DNA from: Synanceia verrucosa
Taxonomy: Eukaryota; Chordata; Actinopteri; Perciformes; Synanceiidae
Length of the DNA: 64,000 nt
NCBI GenBank assembly: GCA_029721515.1
Contig: CM056556.1
Location: 12,110,098 to 12,174,097, forward strand
Reading direction: 5' to 3'
Part shown: positions 28,261 to 40,000 of the stretch, in pieces
How positions within the stretch are numbered: position 1 is the first letter of the stretch
Layout of the letters: the number at the start of each line of letters is the position of its first letter
Program-made: the position numbers and the translations under genes
Notes under the pieces: model-generated
The model's input: the letters and a program-made list of their open reading frames with translations, nothing else
Database searches by the model: none
What the model was told of the DNA's origin: nothing

Positions 28261-30413
28261 TCATTTCCTCATGAGCCATTTCCATTTATCATTCTGTTGG
28301 AGGTTAAAAAAAAGAATAAATAGGATGCACATATAACTTTTTAATGTTTAAAAGCATGCATTTTGACTACATTACTAACCTTTAATCCCCAGAATGAGTG
28401 GTTATGTTTGGGTCTGATGTCCTCATAAGTGTTGCTGTTGTGTTTAGATGTGGCTGTGTCCTCATGATCAGGAATCAGCTCATATGTGTTGTCATGAGGG
28501 AAGCAGCCAAAGACAGCTTCATCAGTGTATCTGGTCCCAGAGGATGTAGTGTGTGGACTACCAGGCCTGCCAGCCAGGTAATAGACAGCCCCGTCACTCA
28601 TGGACTCCAGGCTGTGACTGCTGCTTGCTCTGCTGCTGGTGGGTTTTGGAAAAAGCCTTGGTGCCTTGTGGGGGGCTGCACTCAGCCTGTAAGACTGCTC
28701 TCCATCACAGTTGGTGTCCAGACGTGGCAGAGATCTGCTCTTGCTGTCCAGCAGACCGAGCTCAGAGTAAACAGACTCTGGACCAGTTGGAGGACAGAGT
28801 CTGCTTTGATCCTGGAATGTGGATCTCCCAGCTCTCCTTGGTTTATCCCCAGGGAAACTGTCCTGACTGCTGTGTTGGGACCTTGGTATCTCCCTGGGTG
28901 ATTGCTTCCTGAGCTGAGCATACAAAACTCTATCCAGGTCATTCAGGGGGCTGCTATCCAGGTGCCTGCTCCTCCGAGGCAAAGGTGGTACTTCCTGTTT
29001 TACAAAACAAGCCATGTCAGCTTGGAGGTACTAATACTCCATTAATTTCAGGATAGCATGTAAATTAGAATAATCTGTGTATGGTCTGTACTTGCCTCTA
29101 CTGTCTTGCTGCTCTTTGGTGGCCGTGTAGGCAGCTGCTCTGAGGCCGAGTTTATCTGGGGTTTTTGCATTTTCTTTACAGCTCCGACACTGGCCACAGG
29201 CTTTTTTTTGGGGCTAACCTGGATGCTATCATACAACTCTTTATCCACTGGCTGCAAGGGCAAAACATCAGTTTGACCCTCATTCTTGATCAGTGTTATT
29301 TAAAGAAAGTGATTGAGAAATTTTGTCTCACCTCAAAACAAGCAGATGTCAGGTACTCTCCAAACGGCTGAATGGGGCTCGTCTTGTACTTCTCGATGAG
29401 ATCAAAGACTGAGTCGTGCCCTTCAGTGTCTCCACACACTACAAACTGCCCTGATTCACTTTGGTTGATCATGAAATGTCGACACCGATCCTTGCCTCTG
29501 CAACAAGGAATTAAAATAAGTTAGATTAAAAAAAAAAACACAAATATTTTAGAAGCTGTCCCAGTCTCTTTACATCACAGGATTACTGCAAATGCAGTAT
29601 TTATTTACAAATACATACATACAATCACGCATGAATATTATAAACAAGCAATATAATACATAATAATAAATGTACAGATGGAATGTTTGGCTTTAATTGG
29701 TTCAAAATCCAAACAAGCTCAGTGAAAAACACAGTGAATGACTCAGGTAGCAGGTTGTCCAGAGCAAACCAGTACTCACTTATAAGATAATATGTATCCT
29801 ATGGCCTTATCGCTGAGACGGACCAGGAAACAGCCCAGATCCTTTTCTCTGAGTATTTCTTCAGCCTCCCTGTTGATAGACCACAAAGAACTTAAAAACC
29901 CATACTTAGAAAAGTGTTATTTGATTTGGCCTGAGTTTACAGGAACAGTGGGGCAGAATGTGACTAAGGCGGATCACGTAATTCACCTTGGAAATTACAT
30001 TTCATCAAAGGAAAATCTACTTGCTTTCAGGTCTTTTCCATGAACTACAATTTACAGTTCTGACAAACCTGTCCCCTGTGATCTTTATGTAGGTGTTTAC
30101 TGTAGGAAAAAATAACACATCTATATACCCAAATTTAAGCGGAATTTGTTGTCACTCTGTATGAAAAACATATGTTTTATAGTGGTTATATATTAGATAT
30201 CAAGCTCTGCATTAAGCTTCATATTGTCCATATAAATCAATCCTCAATGGATACTTACTTTCTTGAGATGAAGCCCAGGAACCAAGTGGGGAAGAAGCCG
30301 TTGCGAACCATGAGAGGCACTTGAGTGTCTATGAACCACTTTGAAGCCAGATCCCTGAGTCTTCCTTCAGTCCCTTCAACATGCGACACCACCTGCGCTT
30401 CCCTTTGCTCCAT
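28261..30413 (-). CDS. sh2d7: SH2 domain-containing protein 7
   Basis: Six exons join in phase: 30413-30259, 29869-29780, 29497-29332, 29251-29096, 28994-28380 and a proposed 11-codon last exon 28293-28261. They give 404 residues. The SH2 domain spans about residues 45-137: WFLGFISRKEAEEILREKD, FLVRLSDKAIGYILSY with the phosphotyrosine-binding Arg at 69, and KGKDRCRHFMINQ. These match SH2D7 better than HSH2D. The long tail is Pro/Ser-rich with PPLPRR and tyrosine motifs RVLYAQL, SVYSELGLL, NTYELI and NTYEDI, so it is probably a cytoplasmic adaptor that is itself phosphorylated. The intron after exon 4 has a GC donor (GAG|GCAAGT). If the last exon is wrong, the frame ends 13 codons beyond 28380 instead. 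Neighbours cib2 and tbc1d2b match the mammalian order. Confidence 0.88.
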
Positions 30414-32759
30414 CCTTGCTTGGTCCTATCCAAGGCCACACAAACAGCCCATGAGGACACCCAGCACGCATTCCCCAAACATTTGCTATGAGGGGGCATT
30501 TTTATGTCTAATTTGGTAATTTTTTAGGAGGCGTCAACCTAAAAGTCAACCTAACTCAAAATTCTCATAGTTGCTGGAAATACTTTTAACATATGATGTA
30601 CAGCTAAATCACAGTATTTAATAATTTAATTTAACATGGTTCATTTAGAATCCACAATTTCCACAGTCTGATCTCACTTTACTCATTTTCATCCAAGATT
30701 TTTATTGACATTATCCTCCTCTGATGTAATGTCACATGGATGTCAAGCAAAACCGTTACTTTGCATGGAGACATGGTTAATAAGTTAGTCATTAAGACAA
30801 TGAAGGACCAATTCTTCAGTTGCAGTACTTACCTGAAAGCATAAAAACGTCAAACAGGTCCTGACACAAGGGGATTCTGTGTGTCTCTGATCCTTCGCTC
30901 TTAACCCTGAAAAGTGGTAGATCTTCTCAGATCTGGGTTTCTGTTGCCTGTACAGAATGCAGCAATTCCTTTCAATCCCTGAAAAATGATGAACAATGAG
31001 ACTTCATTCTCAGTTGAATGTAAAGCTCAGATACTGTTATTAGGAGGTGAGAGATGTGTACATACCTTTCCTTGAAAGTGTGTGGTTTGAACCTGGTGTC
31101 ATTTCAGCAAACATTCAAAATGTGTCTCTCAACTTCTGAACAGTCTGTAACCTCCAAGCGAAGGTGATCTGAAGGAGTGTGACCCTAGATGACAAATACA
31201 GACAGGTGACATTTACAATTGCACATAATTTTCCACCAGCTTGGAAAGCAGTGCTCAACAACGGCACAGTAGAGTTCATACAACTTATATCTTCATGACG
31301 TCTAAAGGCTTCTGAACAAGGCAGGAGCTTCCTGAAGAGAAACGGAAAGTGAGCTGTGGGTTTTTGTGCACACACGAGTGCTGGTTTGCAAGGGGAGACG
31401 TTTTACCCACAGACTGTCTGATTACTGTAGTAATGGGATACAAGGTGCGTCAGCAGTGGATATTTTTCTGACCCATTTAACTCTGAACGTTGCAGGTGAG
31501 GCAGGAGCAAATGTGTGAAAGAATGGAAAAGTTTGGGAAGATTTACAGAGATTTGAGAGGGCATAAACAAAACTCTAATACAATGAGATATTTCCCAGTC
31601 ATGTTTTTAAGGTTGTCATAAATAATCACTCACTCATTCCCCCCATGGCTGACACAGTCATCATGAATCATCTCTCTGTGGTGTGCAGTAAGAGAGACAA
31701 AACCAGAAAGACACTGCGTCTTACTGAACGGAATGAGATTGAGATCTGAGCATTCCCCAATCATTTCATTGCTTCCCTATACACACCTAATTTGCCTCTG
31801 TAAGTCTGATCAGTGTGGTTCTGAAAGTCTACAATATCAGTTTTTCCTCCAATTTTCATATGATAGAAATTATAGGCCCATTATCCAGCTACCAGTCACC
31901 ATTAACTCAGTGATTGCACTGTTATGTTCCATGTATGACTGAGTATTACCACATGACCGTGCCCTAAAATGTCATCTCAACAGTCATTTTTTAACATCTT
32001 TGTGTGTCATGATCTACTCCTCCGGGGGTGTTGGGAGATGTGTGACTTATCATTGTTTCTGGGTGTTAATCCATATTATACAACTATAATATATACTACA
32101 ATGACCTTAACAGTGTTTGATTCACACAAAAATGCATTTCATCTACAGCAGCTCTGAGGTAAATGGATATACATAGCGATGTTATCAAATAACAGGCCCT
32201 TTAAGATCTTTTTCCGTCTTCTGGAGACGACTGTGAGGGGGATGTGGGTCTTTAAAAGGTCACGATTCAGTTAATGTTTGTGAAATGTCATTACAACAGT
32301 CACATCACCTTGAAATCTGAGGGTTTAAGCCAAAATTCAGCATGACTAAAATAATCAGATAACTAACAAGTTGCACACAGATCACAAATGTTTTAACTAC
32401 TGGTGCTCAGTATTATAATTTCTGTCTCTCTGCATTTATCGGTGGTCATATAATTACTTTGCTTATTATTAATTATTTGGATCTATATTGTTCTCACATG
32501 GTGCTCAGATGATGCATATACAGTATTAAAATATTGTTACACTGATACAGATAAAAGAGGTAAAATAGTTGATGATGTAAATTATGCCATCAAAGGAATA
32601 CCAGTTGGAAAGAATGGAACATGCATTTACTTTATATTTTATACCACAAAGTGGAGTACAATTGTTGTACATTTTTATTAATTTCATTCACATCTATAGT
32701 TATCATACTAGTAACTTATCGGATTATTTATGAAAAAAACTACTACAAGTTAGTGAAAT
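30414..32759. other. sh2d7 upstream / intergenic
   Basis: It holds the sh2d7 promoter and any 5' UTR exons on the minus strand. Possible untranslated exon material lies around 30800-31350, but no splice pair is decisive. The rest is AT-rich and without a recognisable gene or repeat. Confidence 0.35.
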
Positions 32760-33770
32760 GGGACATTAAACATGCTGGCATATACTGATCACTATAAATA
32801 TCTTGGTTTGATACTGGATGAGCAAATGACACTCAAGGATGGGTTAATGCACTGTCACAGTCAGCTGGTAGAGCCCTGGGATCTGTAGTGAACAAAGTTA
32901 AATATTGTGATTCAACACCTATACATAACTGTATAATGCATGTCTTTGTCCTGTTTCTGATTATGCTTCTGGTGTTTGGGGCTTCTGTGAACATTAAAGT
33001 ACCAATATGGTACATTATAGAGTTCACAAATTTTCTTCAGTTTCTTCAGACTGTTGTAATGGAGATATGGGATGGGAGCCTCCAAATGTCAGATATAAAA
33101 CTAAAATGCTTCGACTCTGGAATAGACTCGTGAGGATTACTAAAAGATTTTTAAATGGGATATTTCACATGGTCATCCCTGGGCCTATGAGATGAAATCT
33201 ATTTCATTCAAAAGACTCAACGAGTTCCTTTATAATACTAAGGAAATTAGAAGGAAAATGTTTCTCATGTATGAAGGAAATGGTCAGTTGATATAATGTA
33301 TAAACCAAAATTACAAACTTGTTGTCTTATAAAGAATTGTTATGATGTAGAATTATGTGAAATAAAATTTAAACAAAGGGCAGAGATCATCATGTGCGCA
33401 GTTACGTTAAGGAACATTACCACTGGCCATAGACACTGGCAGGTTTAATGTCACTCCAGAAGAGGAAAGACTCTGTTTGTTGTGTGAACTCGGTGAACTT
33501 TGTTTTGTTGTCCTGTATATGATGATTTAAGGGATGTACTTTTCACTCAAATTCTAAAATTGCTTTGCTCTGTTTATTTGCCATTTTTGTCTCTGTTTTT
33601 ATCACATAATCAGTTTTGCATCCACATTTGTTCTTCGTCATCTTTTAGTTCTTATCTCTGTACTGTGTTCATATGTCTATACTTTTATATGTTTATGTTT
33701 ACATCATGCACCAAGAAACCAAGCTAAATTCCTTCTCACTTGGCAATAAACTTGTTTATATTGTTTGTTT
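32760..33770 (+). mobile_element. non-LTR retrotransposon 3' part, decayed
   Basis: Pieces of a reverse-transcriptase C-terminal region are visible in shifting frames: YTDHYKYLGLILDEQMTL at about 32780, then MGWEPPNVRYKTKMLRLWNR (about 33067-33126), RFNVTPEEERLCLLCEL at about 33440, and a Cys-rich segment. The AT-rich 3' end contains GGCAATAAACTTGTTTATAT near 33740. Stops and frame changes make it inactive. The exact family is uncertain. Confidence 0.6.
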
Positions 33771-34080
33771 ATATATTTGGATCTATCTACAATTTAATTC
33801 AACATATAAATACACACGTTATTAATCAGTGAATAAGTCTTTAATTCAACATCAAAACATAAACTGTCCTTTTCTTTTAGTTGTCATAGTTTTTTTTTAT
33901 CTCTAAACATCTTGTCAAACACCGCCACCTAGCGGTACTTCTGCCTCACACGTACACGTCACCGTGGAAGTGAACTACATCTCCCATGCTCCTCCTCTGC
34001 GAGGGGCCGCCCGGCAGTCATGCGGATGGGAACAGGAGTGGGCTCCGCCGCGCTGCACGGACGAGAAAGTTCCAGGAAAG
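33771..34080 (+). promoter_or_regulatory. tbc1d2b: tbc1d2b promoter and 5' UTR
   Basis: AT-rich DNA changes near 33920 to GC- and CpG-rich sequence that continues through the first coding exon to about 34430. This looks like a CpG-island promoter. The frame stays open upstream of the first ATG, but no in-frame ATG precedes 34081. Confidence 0.5.
33921..33935 (-). promoter_or_regulatory. candidate CTCF-binding motif
   Basis: On the minus strand CCGCTAGGTGGCGGT fits the 15-base CTCF consensus CCASYAGRKGGCRSY at 14 positions. It lies about 150 bp before the tbc1d2b start codon and points toward the + strand motif at 8853. Motif evidence only. Confidence 0.45.
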
Positions 34081-37000
34081 ATGCACGAAGAGGAGGATGG
34101 CGGCGAGGCAGAGTCCTGCACAGCTTCGCGGATCGTGGCCTCCAGGTCCGTGGACGTGGCCGAGATGGAGGGAGCCAAGGAGCAGGCCTCCAAGCTGTGC
34201 GGCTACTTGAACAAACTGTCCGGCAAGGGGCCCCTGAGGGGGTACAAGCCGAGGTGGTTCGTGTACGATCCCAGGAAATGCTATTTGTATTACTTCAAGA
34301 CTCCCCAAGACGCCCTGCCGCTCGGCCACATCGAAATAGGCGATGCGTCCTTCAGCTACGACGTGGAGGGGGAAGAGGGCCAGTTTGAGGTCCGCACCTC
34401 CGGGAAGGAGTTCCTCCTCAAGGTAGAAACTGCCCTGCACGTGTTGTGTGGCACTGCTTTGCTGTCATGTGTCACTTCCTTTCTTTCTTTCCTTTTCTCG
34501 CTGTGGACACGCAGACACACCCATTCAACCTTCTAATGATTTTAGTGGAACATATCAGCCTTGTGATTTGGCAAGAAAAAGTCAATGATATACGTGGATC
34601 CTGTTTTCAGCACTGACTCAGCTGACTGTCAGTCCAGTGTTTACATGCAGAGATCATTTTAGGCTCTGATGGCCCTCATGTGATGGTGTCCTATTCACTG
34701 TCACATGACAGTGAGGAGTGGTTTTCAGGGCCAACACAGGTGCCTCTGGAGTCACTCAGCCTGGCTGGACTGTTTTCAGCAGATGGTGTGAATGGTTAAT
34801 ATTAAACAGCGTGCATGGCCTGAGGCTGGAACTGAGACTGAAACCAGCAGCGTCTGTGCTCATTCACATGACCGATCCTAATAGTAACCTGCTGTTTCTG
34901 GTTTAATTAATACCACAGAGAATGATCATGTTTTCATAGCCCAGGTGTCACGCCGTTGATGTTGATGCATTTGAACCTTTGAGCTCTATACTATGACTGC
35001 ATTGTGTTACTTGTGTGTGTGTGTGTGTGTGTGTGTGTTTCCAGGCCCCCAGCAGGCAGGTGATGCACTATTGGCTCCAGCAGTTACAGCAGAAACGCTG
35101 GGAGTACAGCAACACGCGAGGCTCAGGTCAGAGAGACAGCTGGAGCTCCCCGACCCTGGCCCACCCTCCCACAGGCCTCGTAGGCAAAGACAATGGTAAA
35201 CGCACACACACACATTTATATGGTGTGTATGGACGTTAGGGCTGCAAAGTCACAATATGTATGGAGGTGTAATATTTGTTGAAAATGAAGTGTTAGTCCA
35301 AATATTATTTCACATTAAATATTGTCATGCTGCGGAGATATCCTGGCCTACACATTGTATTCCACAGACAAGACAGATCCTCACAAAAATCACGCCATGA
35401 ATATATTTTAATAAAAACAAAAAATATTATTCCCTGTAATGTCACAAATCAAATCGCAGTTGCAGTTATTGGTCAAATTATTCTCAATTTATTTATAGTA
35501 TATGTTTCTTAAAGACTAAGCCTAGGGATGAAGTATGTGAACAATAAAGGTTCATCTGTGTTTACTGCTCCCACATCCAGACACCAGCTCAAAGTAAATT
35601 CCTCTGTCTGATGGATTAATATTTACACAAGTGCTCCAAACAAGTTCAGTTACTCAGTTGCCAGGTTCACAAGTTGCTCCCGAGCAAGCGTGTTGGAGTG
35701 GTTGTGTCAGGCATTGATTTTAAAAAAGAAATCAAAGAAAGGCAAACACTTAAGCTGGAGTGTGTTTTATTTTCATGCACTTGGAGAAACTAATTCTCAC
35801 TGTGTCTCAACTGTTTGCTTCTTTCACAAGTATGGGCCACTGTAACATGACATGATGCAGCTCCACAACGTTTACAATATCAAAATGATAATAAATACAT
35901 CAATACCCTTTCCTGCCAGTCCTGTTGTAGCAGTTGTTCAGTTTTGGCTTGTTTTAATTATTGGTCCAAGCCAATTTTGTAACATAAATGTGTAATAATA
36001 ATAATAATAATAATAACTAGAAAAGCACCTCCGTCACGGCGATGGCAACGTTTTTATTTAAAGTTACCCCCGCCGCCAAGGAGGTTATGTTTTCACTGGG
36101 GCTTGTTTGTTTGTTTGTTTGTTTGTTGGTTTGCAAAGTAACTCAGAAAAGTTATGGTTACGGTTTTTCACGAAAGTAGTCTAACTTAAAACCGATAAAT
36201 TTTTGGTGGTGATCGGATCCGATTCGACAGCACCACCAAAAATTAATCAGTTTTAAGTTAGACCACTTCGAACCAACCCTGAAAATTTCGTCAAAATCCG
36301 TCCACAACTTTTTGAGTTATTTTGTAAACCAACAAACAAAAAAACCAACATACATACAAATAAACAAACCGGTGAAAACATAACCTCCTTGGTGGAGGTA
36401 ATAATGGCAGACTTGAATTCTACATGCATCCCCCATTATAAATTGTGTGTGCAACTTTGTTGCCCCGAAAAAGAAAAGTATGTTATGCATCCATATTCAG
36501 AGCTAAAAAGCTGGCAAACTAGAGAGAAAAGATGAAGATATAAAGATACTTATACATATTTTCATCCTTAAAAACAGTTAGTTTGTAGGTTCATGACCTC
36601 ATGTCCAGAGAGTTTCTGTGTCTTTCTGTTGGGAATTAAATAATAAGGCTTAACTTCATGACTTTGTTTCTGACAACATTAGCTGTGAATCTGAAGGGTG
36701 GAAAGAGATAAGTATGACATGATCATAGGCGAATAAGTTTTTAACCTGCCAGTGCAACTTGTCTTAGCTGTTCTAGCTGAGGGAAAAGAGCTGTGAATGT
36801 TATTTCCTGTCATCATCGTCACATACATATAACTATTTTCTTCTTTTGAAAAGTGTCATTGGTGTGCATCTTATCTTCTAAAGGATCAAATAGCTGTATG
36901 TTTAACTCAAAAATATTGTAATAAAAGATACAGAATATGAAACTCTTAAAAGCGTTCTTATATTTTGGTTTTATATGTTTCGTTGGTTTGTCTCAGAAGG

Positions 37001-40000
37001 CCTTGACCTTTTGTCAGAGAGCTGTGATGAAATGTGTGGGTGCTGCAGGATAGATGTGAAATCAGTAACGGCTCCTTAACTGGAGTTTTCCCTCAAGCTG
37101 TGTAGAAGACATTAACTGTTTAATGTTGTCCTTTTTACATGGTGAAAGAGATTAACACGCCAAAGCTTCTCCGGATGCAAGACTATCTATTTATAGCTAC
37201 TGAGTATAAAGCTGTATTTGCAGCACACAAACAAAGCAAGCTGTGACGCTAATTGTTAGTGTTAATTTCGTCTGGCACAGGTTTAGAGACAGTGAGAGGA
37301 TTCGTCAGATCAAATGTGAAGTAGCATTTGGTTCATTATTATTCTTGGCCCACATGTTACCAGGTTATTTTTATACAAAAAAACCACAGACATCCACTCA
37401 ACATACTTTGCTGCTGTACATATCACGTGGTTAACTCAAAATATTGCTTCACTTTACTCTGGAAACCGTTCAGTCATGGCATCTCATTTCCTCCACTTAC
37501 AATTTACATAGCTGCAGTCCTGCGGAACAGTAGTAGTAGTTATTGTTGGAATTATTATTAGGTTATTCTAATGGGCTCTGATTGTTTTTTTTATTTCAGA
37601 TGTGATTGTCTTTGAGAAGCTAAGCGACAGCATGGAGAAGGTCCGCAGCGACTTTGCCATGGAGACAGACACAGATGGTGGGGGAATGGTGGGGCTCCAG
37701 TCAGCCAGAGGGCCTTCTGCTGCGTCCACACACCCCCTCAACTTCTCTCTCAAAAACTTTGGTACAGAACTCAGGTAAGGCTGAACAAAAACTTTCTGCA
37801 GCCCGGCAGGATGATATCGTATCCACGGTTTTCAAAGTGTGCTTGTATTGAGTTCCAAACTGGCACAACTAGTTTGTCTGCTTCATGCGGCCTGATAGAG
37901 CTGTATAGAGTAAAAGAAAAATACCTCTTCACTTCTTCCTGCCGTTGACTACAAAAGAGGAAATGATTGCATCCATATTTCAGTAGTTGTTCTGAGATGT
38001 AGTCATCAACGGTTCCCCTTCTGGGCCATACAACACATCTACACAAACAATGCAAAACACTGAAATGCCACAAATGTGACATGGTATGCTTAGAGTTTGA
38101 TAAGGGTTTGTGCAGTCGTATGTCATGAACACAGCAGAAATGTGATGTTAAGCAATGCTTTTGGTTGCAGTTGTGTTTATAAAAAGTGGTGGAAACAATG
38201 TGTGCGAGGTGTGAGGAGGTCTGCTGCATATAGTCCAAATAGACATGTGGTTGCAGTGCAGTACTCTGCAGTGCAGAGTAAGTGTGAAAAACACATGTAT
38301 GAGTCTCTTATGGTTGACATGACCTTGTTAATTTTATATCTGCCTATTTTTAAATTATTATTTGATATTATGCAGCTCTGGAAAAAAAATAAGAGACCAC
38401 TCTCACAAATGTAAACATCTCTACATCTATGGCAGCCAGTCCATTCCAGTGTTTGTTCAATTCCAACATAAGCCTTCTCATTCTACTTAATGAGACACTG
38501 ATCAGGTGATCACCTGAATGAAAGCTTATTTTATGAGGAAGATCATAAAAATCACTGCTGTGATTAAAGATTGAGATTATCCCACCAATAATGATTTCTA
38601 AACTCTTCCTTAAACTATTAGTGTTGTTGTTTAACACTGCATCTTTTTTTGTTATTTTGACCAGTTGTCATTTTCTACCAATAAATGCTCTAAATATTTT
38701 TATTTCAAATTTGAGAGAAATGTTGTCAGCACTTTATAGAATGAAAGAAAAATGTTCATTTTACTCAAACGCATACCTATAAATAGTAAAACCAGCAAGA
38801 CTAATTGTTTTTCTAGAGCTGTATTATAGTGTAACCTGGACATATCAAGCTGTGTGTCAACACCTCAACAAAGGCTGCTTGTGCTAAAGTTACCATCTCC
38901 AAAGTAGCAGAGTGTCAGAGGCCCCTGCACTTTGCCTTTGATCCAGTGGATTTGCAAAGCTGTGACGTAATAGCAGTCACTTAGTGTTTGGCAGCAACAC
39001 CGACGCTCCACAGTCTTGTTCTTACTCATCCTCTGCTCTGGTTTCTGTTCTGTCAGGAACTCCATGTCTTATCTGCGGCCGGGCAGAGGAGGTGAGAGCA
39101 GACGCAGTGTGTTTTACACCCACAGCAACAACAGTGCAGAGGAGTGGGAGCTGGTGGATGCTCCGCCCAAGGACTTCCCTGAACAGAAGCAGCATCCAGA
39201 CACACACAGACGTAGGTCCACTCCCTGCTGCCTTATACTCCCACTGGTCAGGGAGGAAGAATTTTCTTTTATTGCTCCACTCATTTGCTCAATAGTATGA
39301 CAAACAGACCAGTTCTTCTGAAATCCATCTGCCTGCTCTGACCCCTGAGTCACTTTCTTGACATATTTATCTCTTCCCTCTCAGATTCCTTTGGATCAGC
39401 GTTTACTTTCGACTTTGTGCGCAACTCAGCGAGGCCTAAGAGGCCTTTGCTTCGAGACATGATGGGTTCTGGGAGGTTTGGGCGCAACCCTGAGACGCGC
39501 AGTGCAGAGAGCTCCCCAGTGGAGTGTAACGGCAGTAAACCTTTGGAGCTGCAGCTGCGCCTCCAGAGCCAGCAGGAAGAACTGAGCCGCATGCAGCAGG
39601 AAGAGGCCAAACTCAAAGAAGAGCTGGCCAGTCACAAGGTACAGTAACACTTTTATCATATTTTTAATGCGTTTAAATAAAAAAAATGTTATACACGTAT
39701 GGATCACATAAAATAACTTTCTGTGGCAAAGAAAGTGCAAAGTAAGTAAGTAATATCTCAAAATTGATGCAAATGTCATCTAATTTAGTTCAGCATAAGC
39801 CTGAGGTTGTGATGTCTGACTGAGCAGTTTGGTGTAATCCCAGTGCTCTCACTAATACAGGAAGACTGATTAGTCATGCTTAACGAGAAACAAGGAAGCA
39901 GCAGTTCTCCTAACAACAGTTACAGCTGTGTCGATAATAGATAAATGTATAAATAATGCATTAACTGAGTAATTCTGAGGAACTGACTCTGCTGGTTGTA

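Noticed and set aside
28398..28942. Plus- and minus-strand frames of 86-167 codons around 28.4-28.9 kb
   Set aside because: They are other-frame shadows of the large sh2d7 exon.
28261..30413. Naming the SH2 gene hsh2d
   Set aside because: The SH2 domain and upstream segment match SH2D7 closely; the tail lacks HSH2D features.
33964..34080. N-terminal extension of tbc1d2b (39 more codons)
   Set aside because: The frame is open but has no in-frame ATG before 34081; it is better read as 5' UTR.
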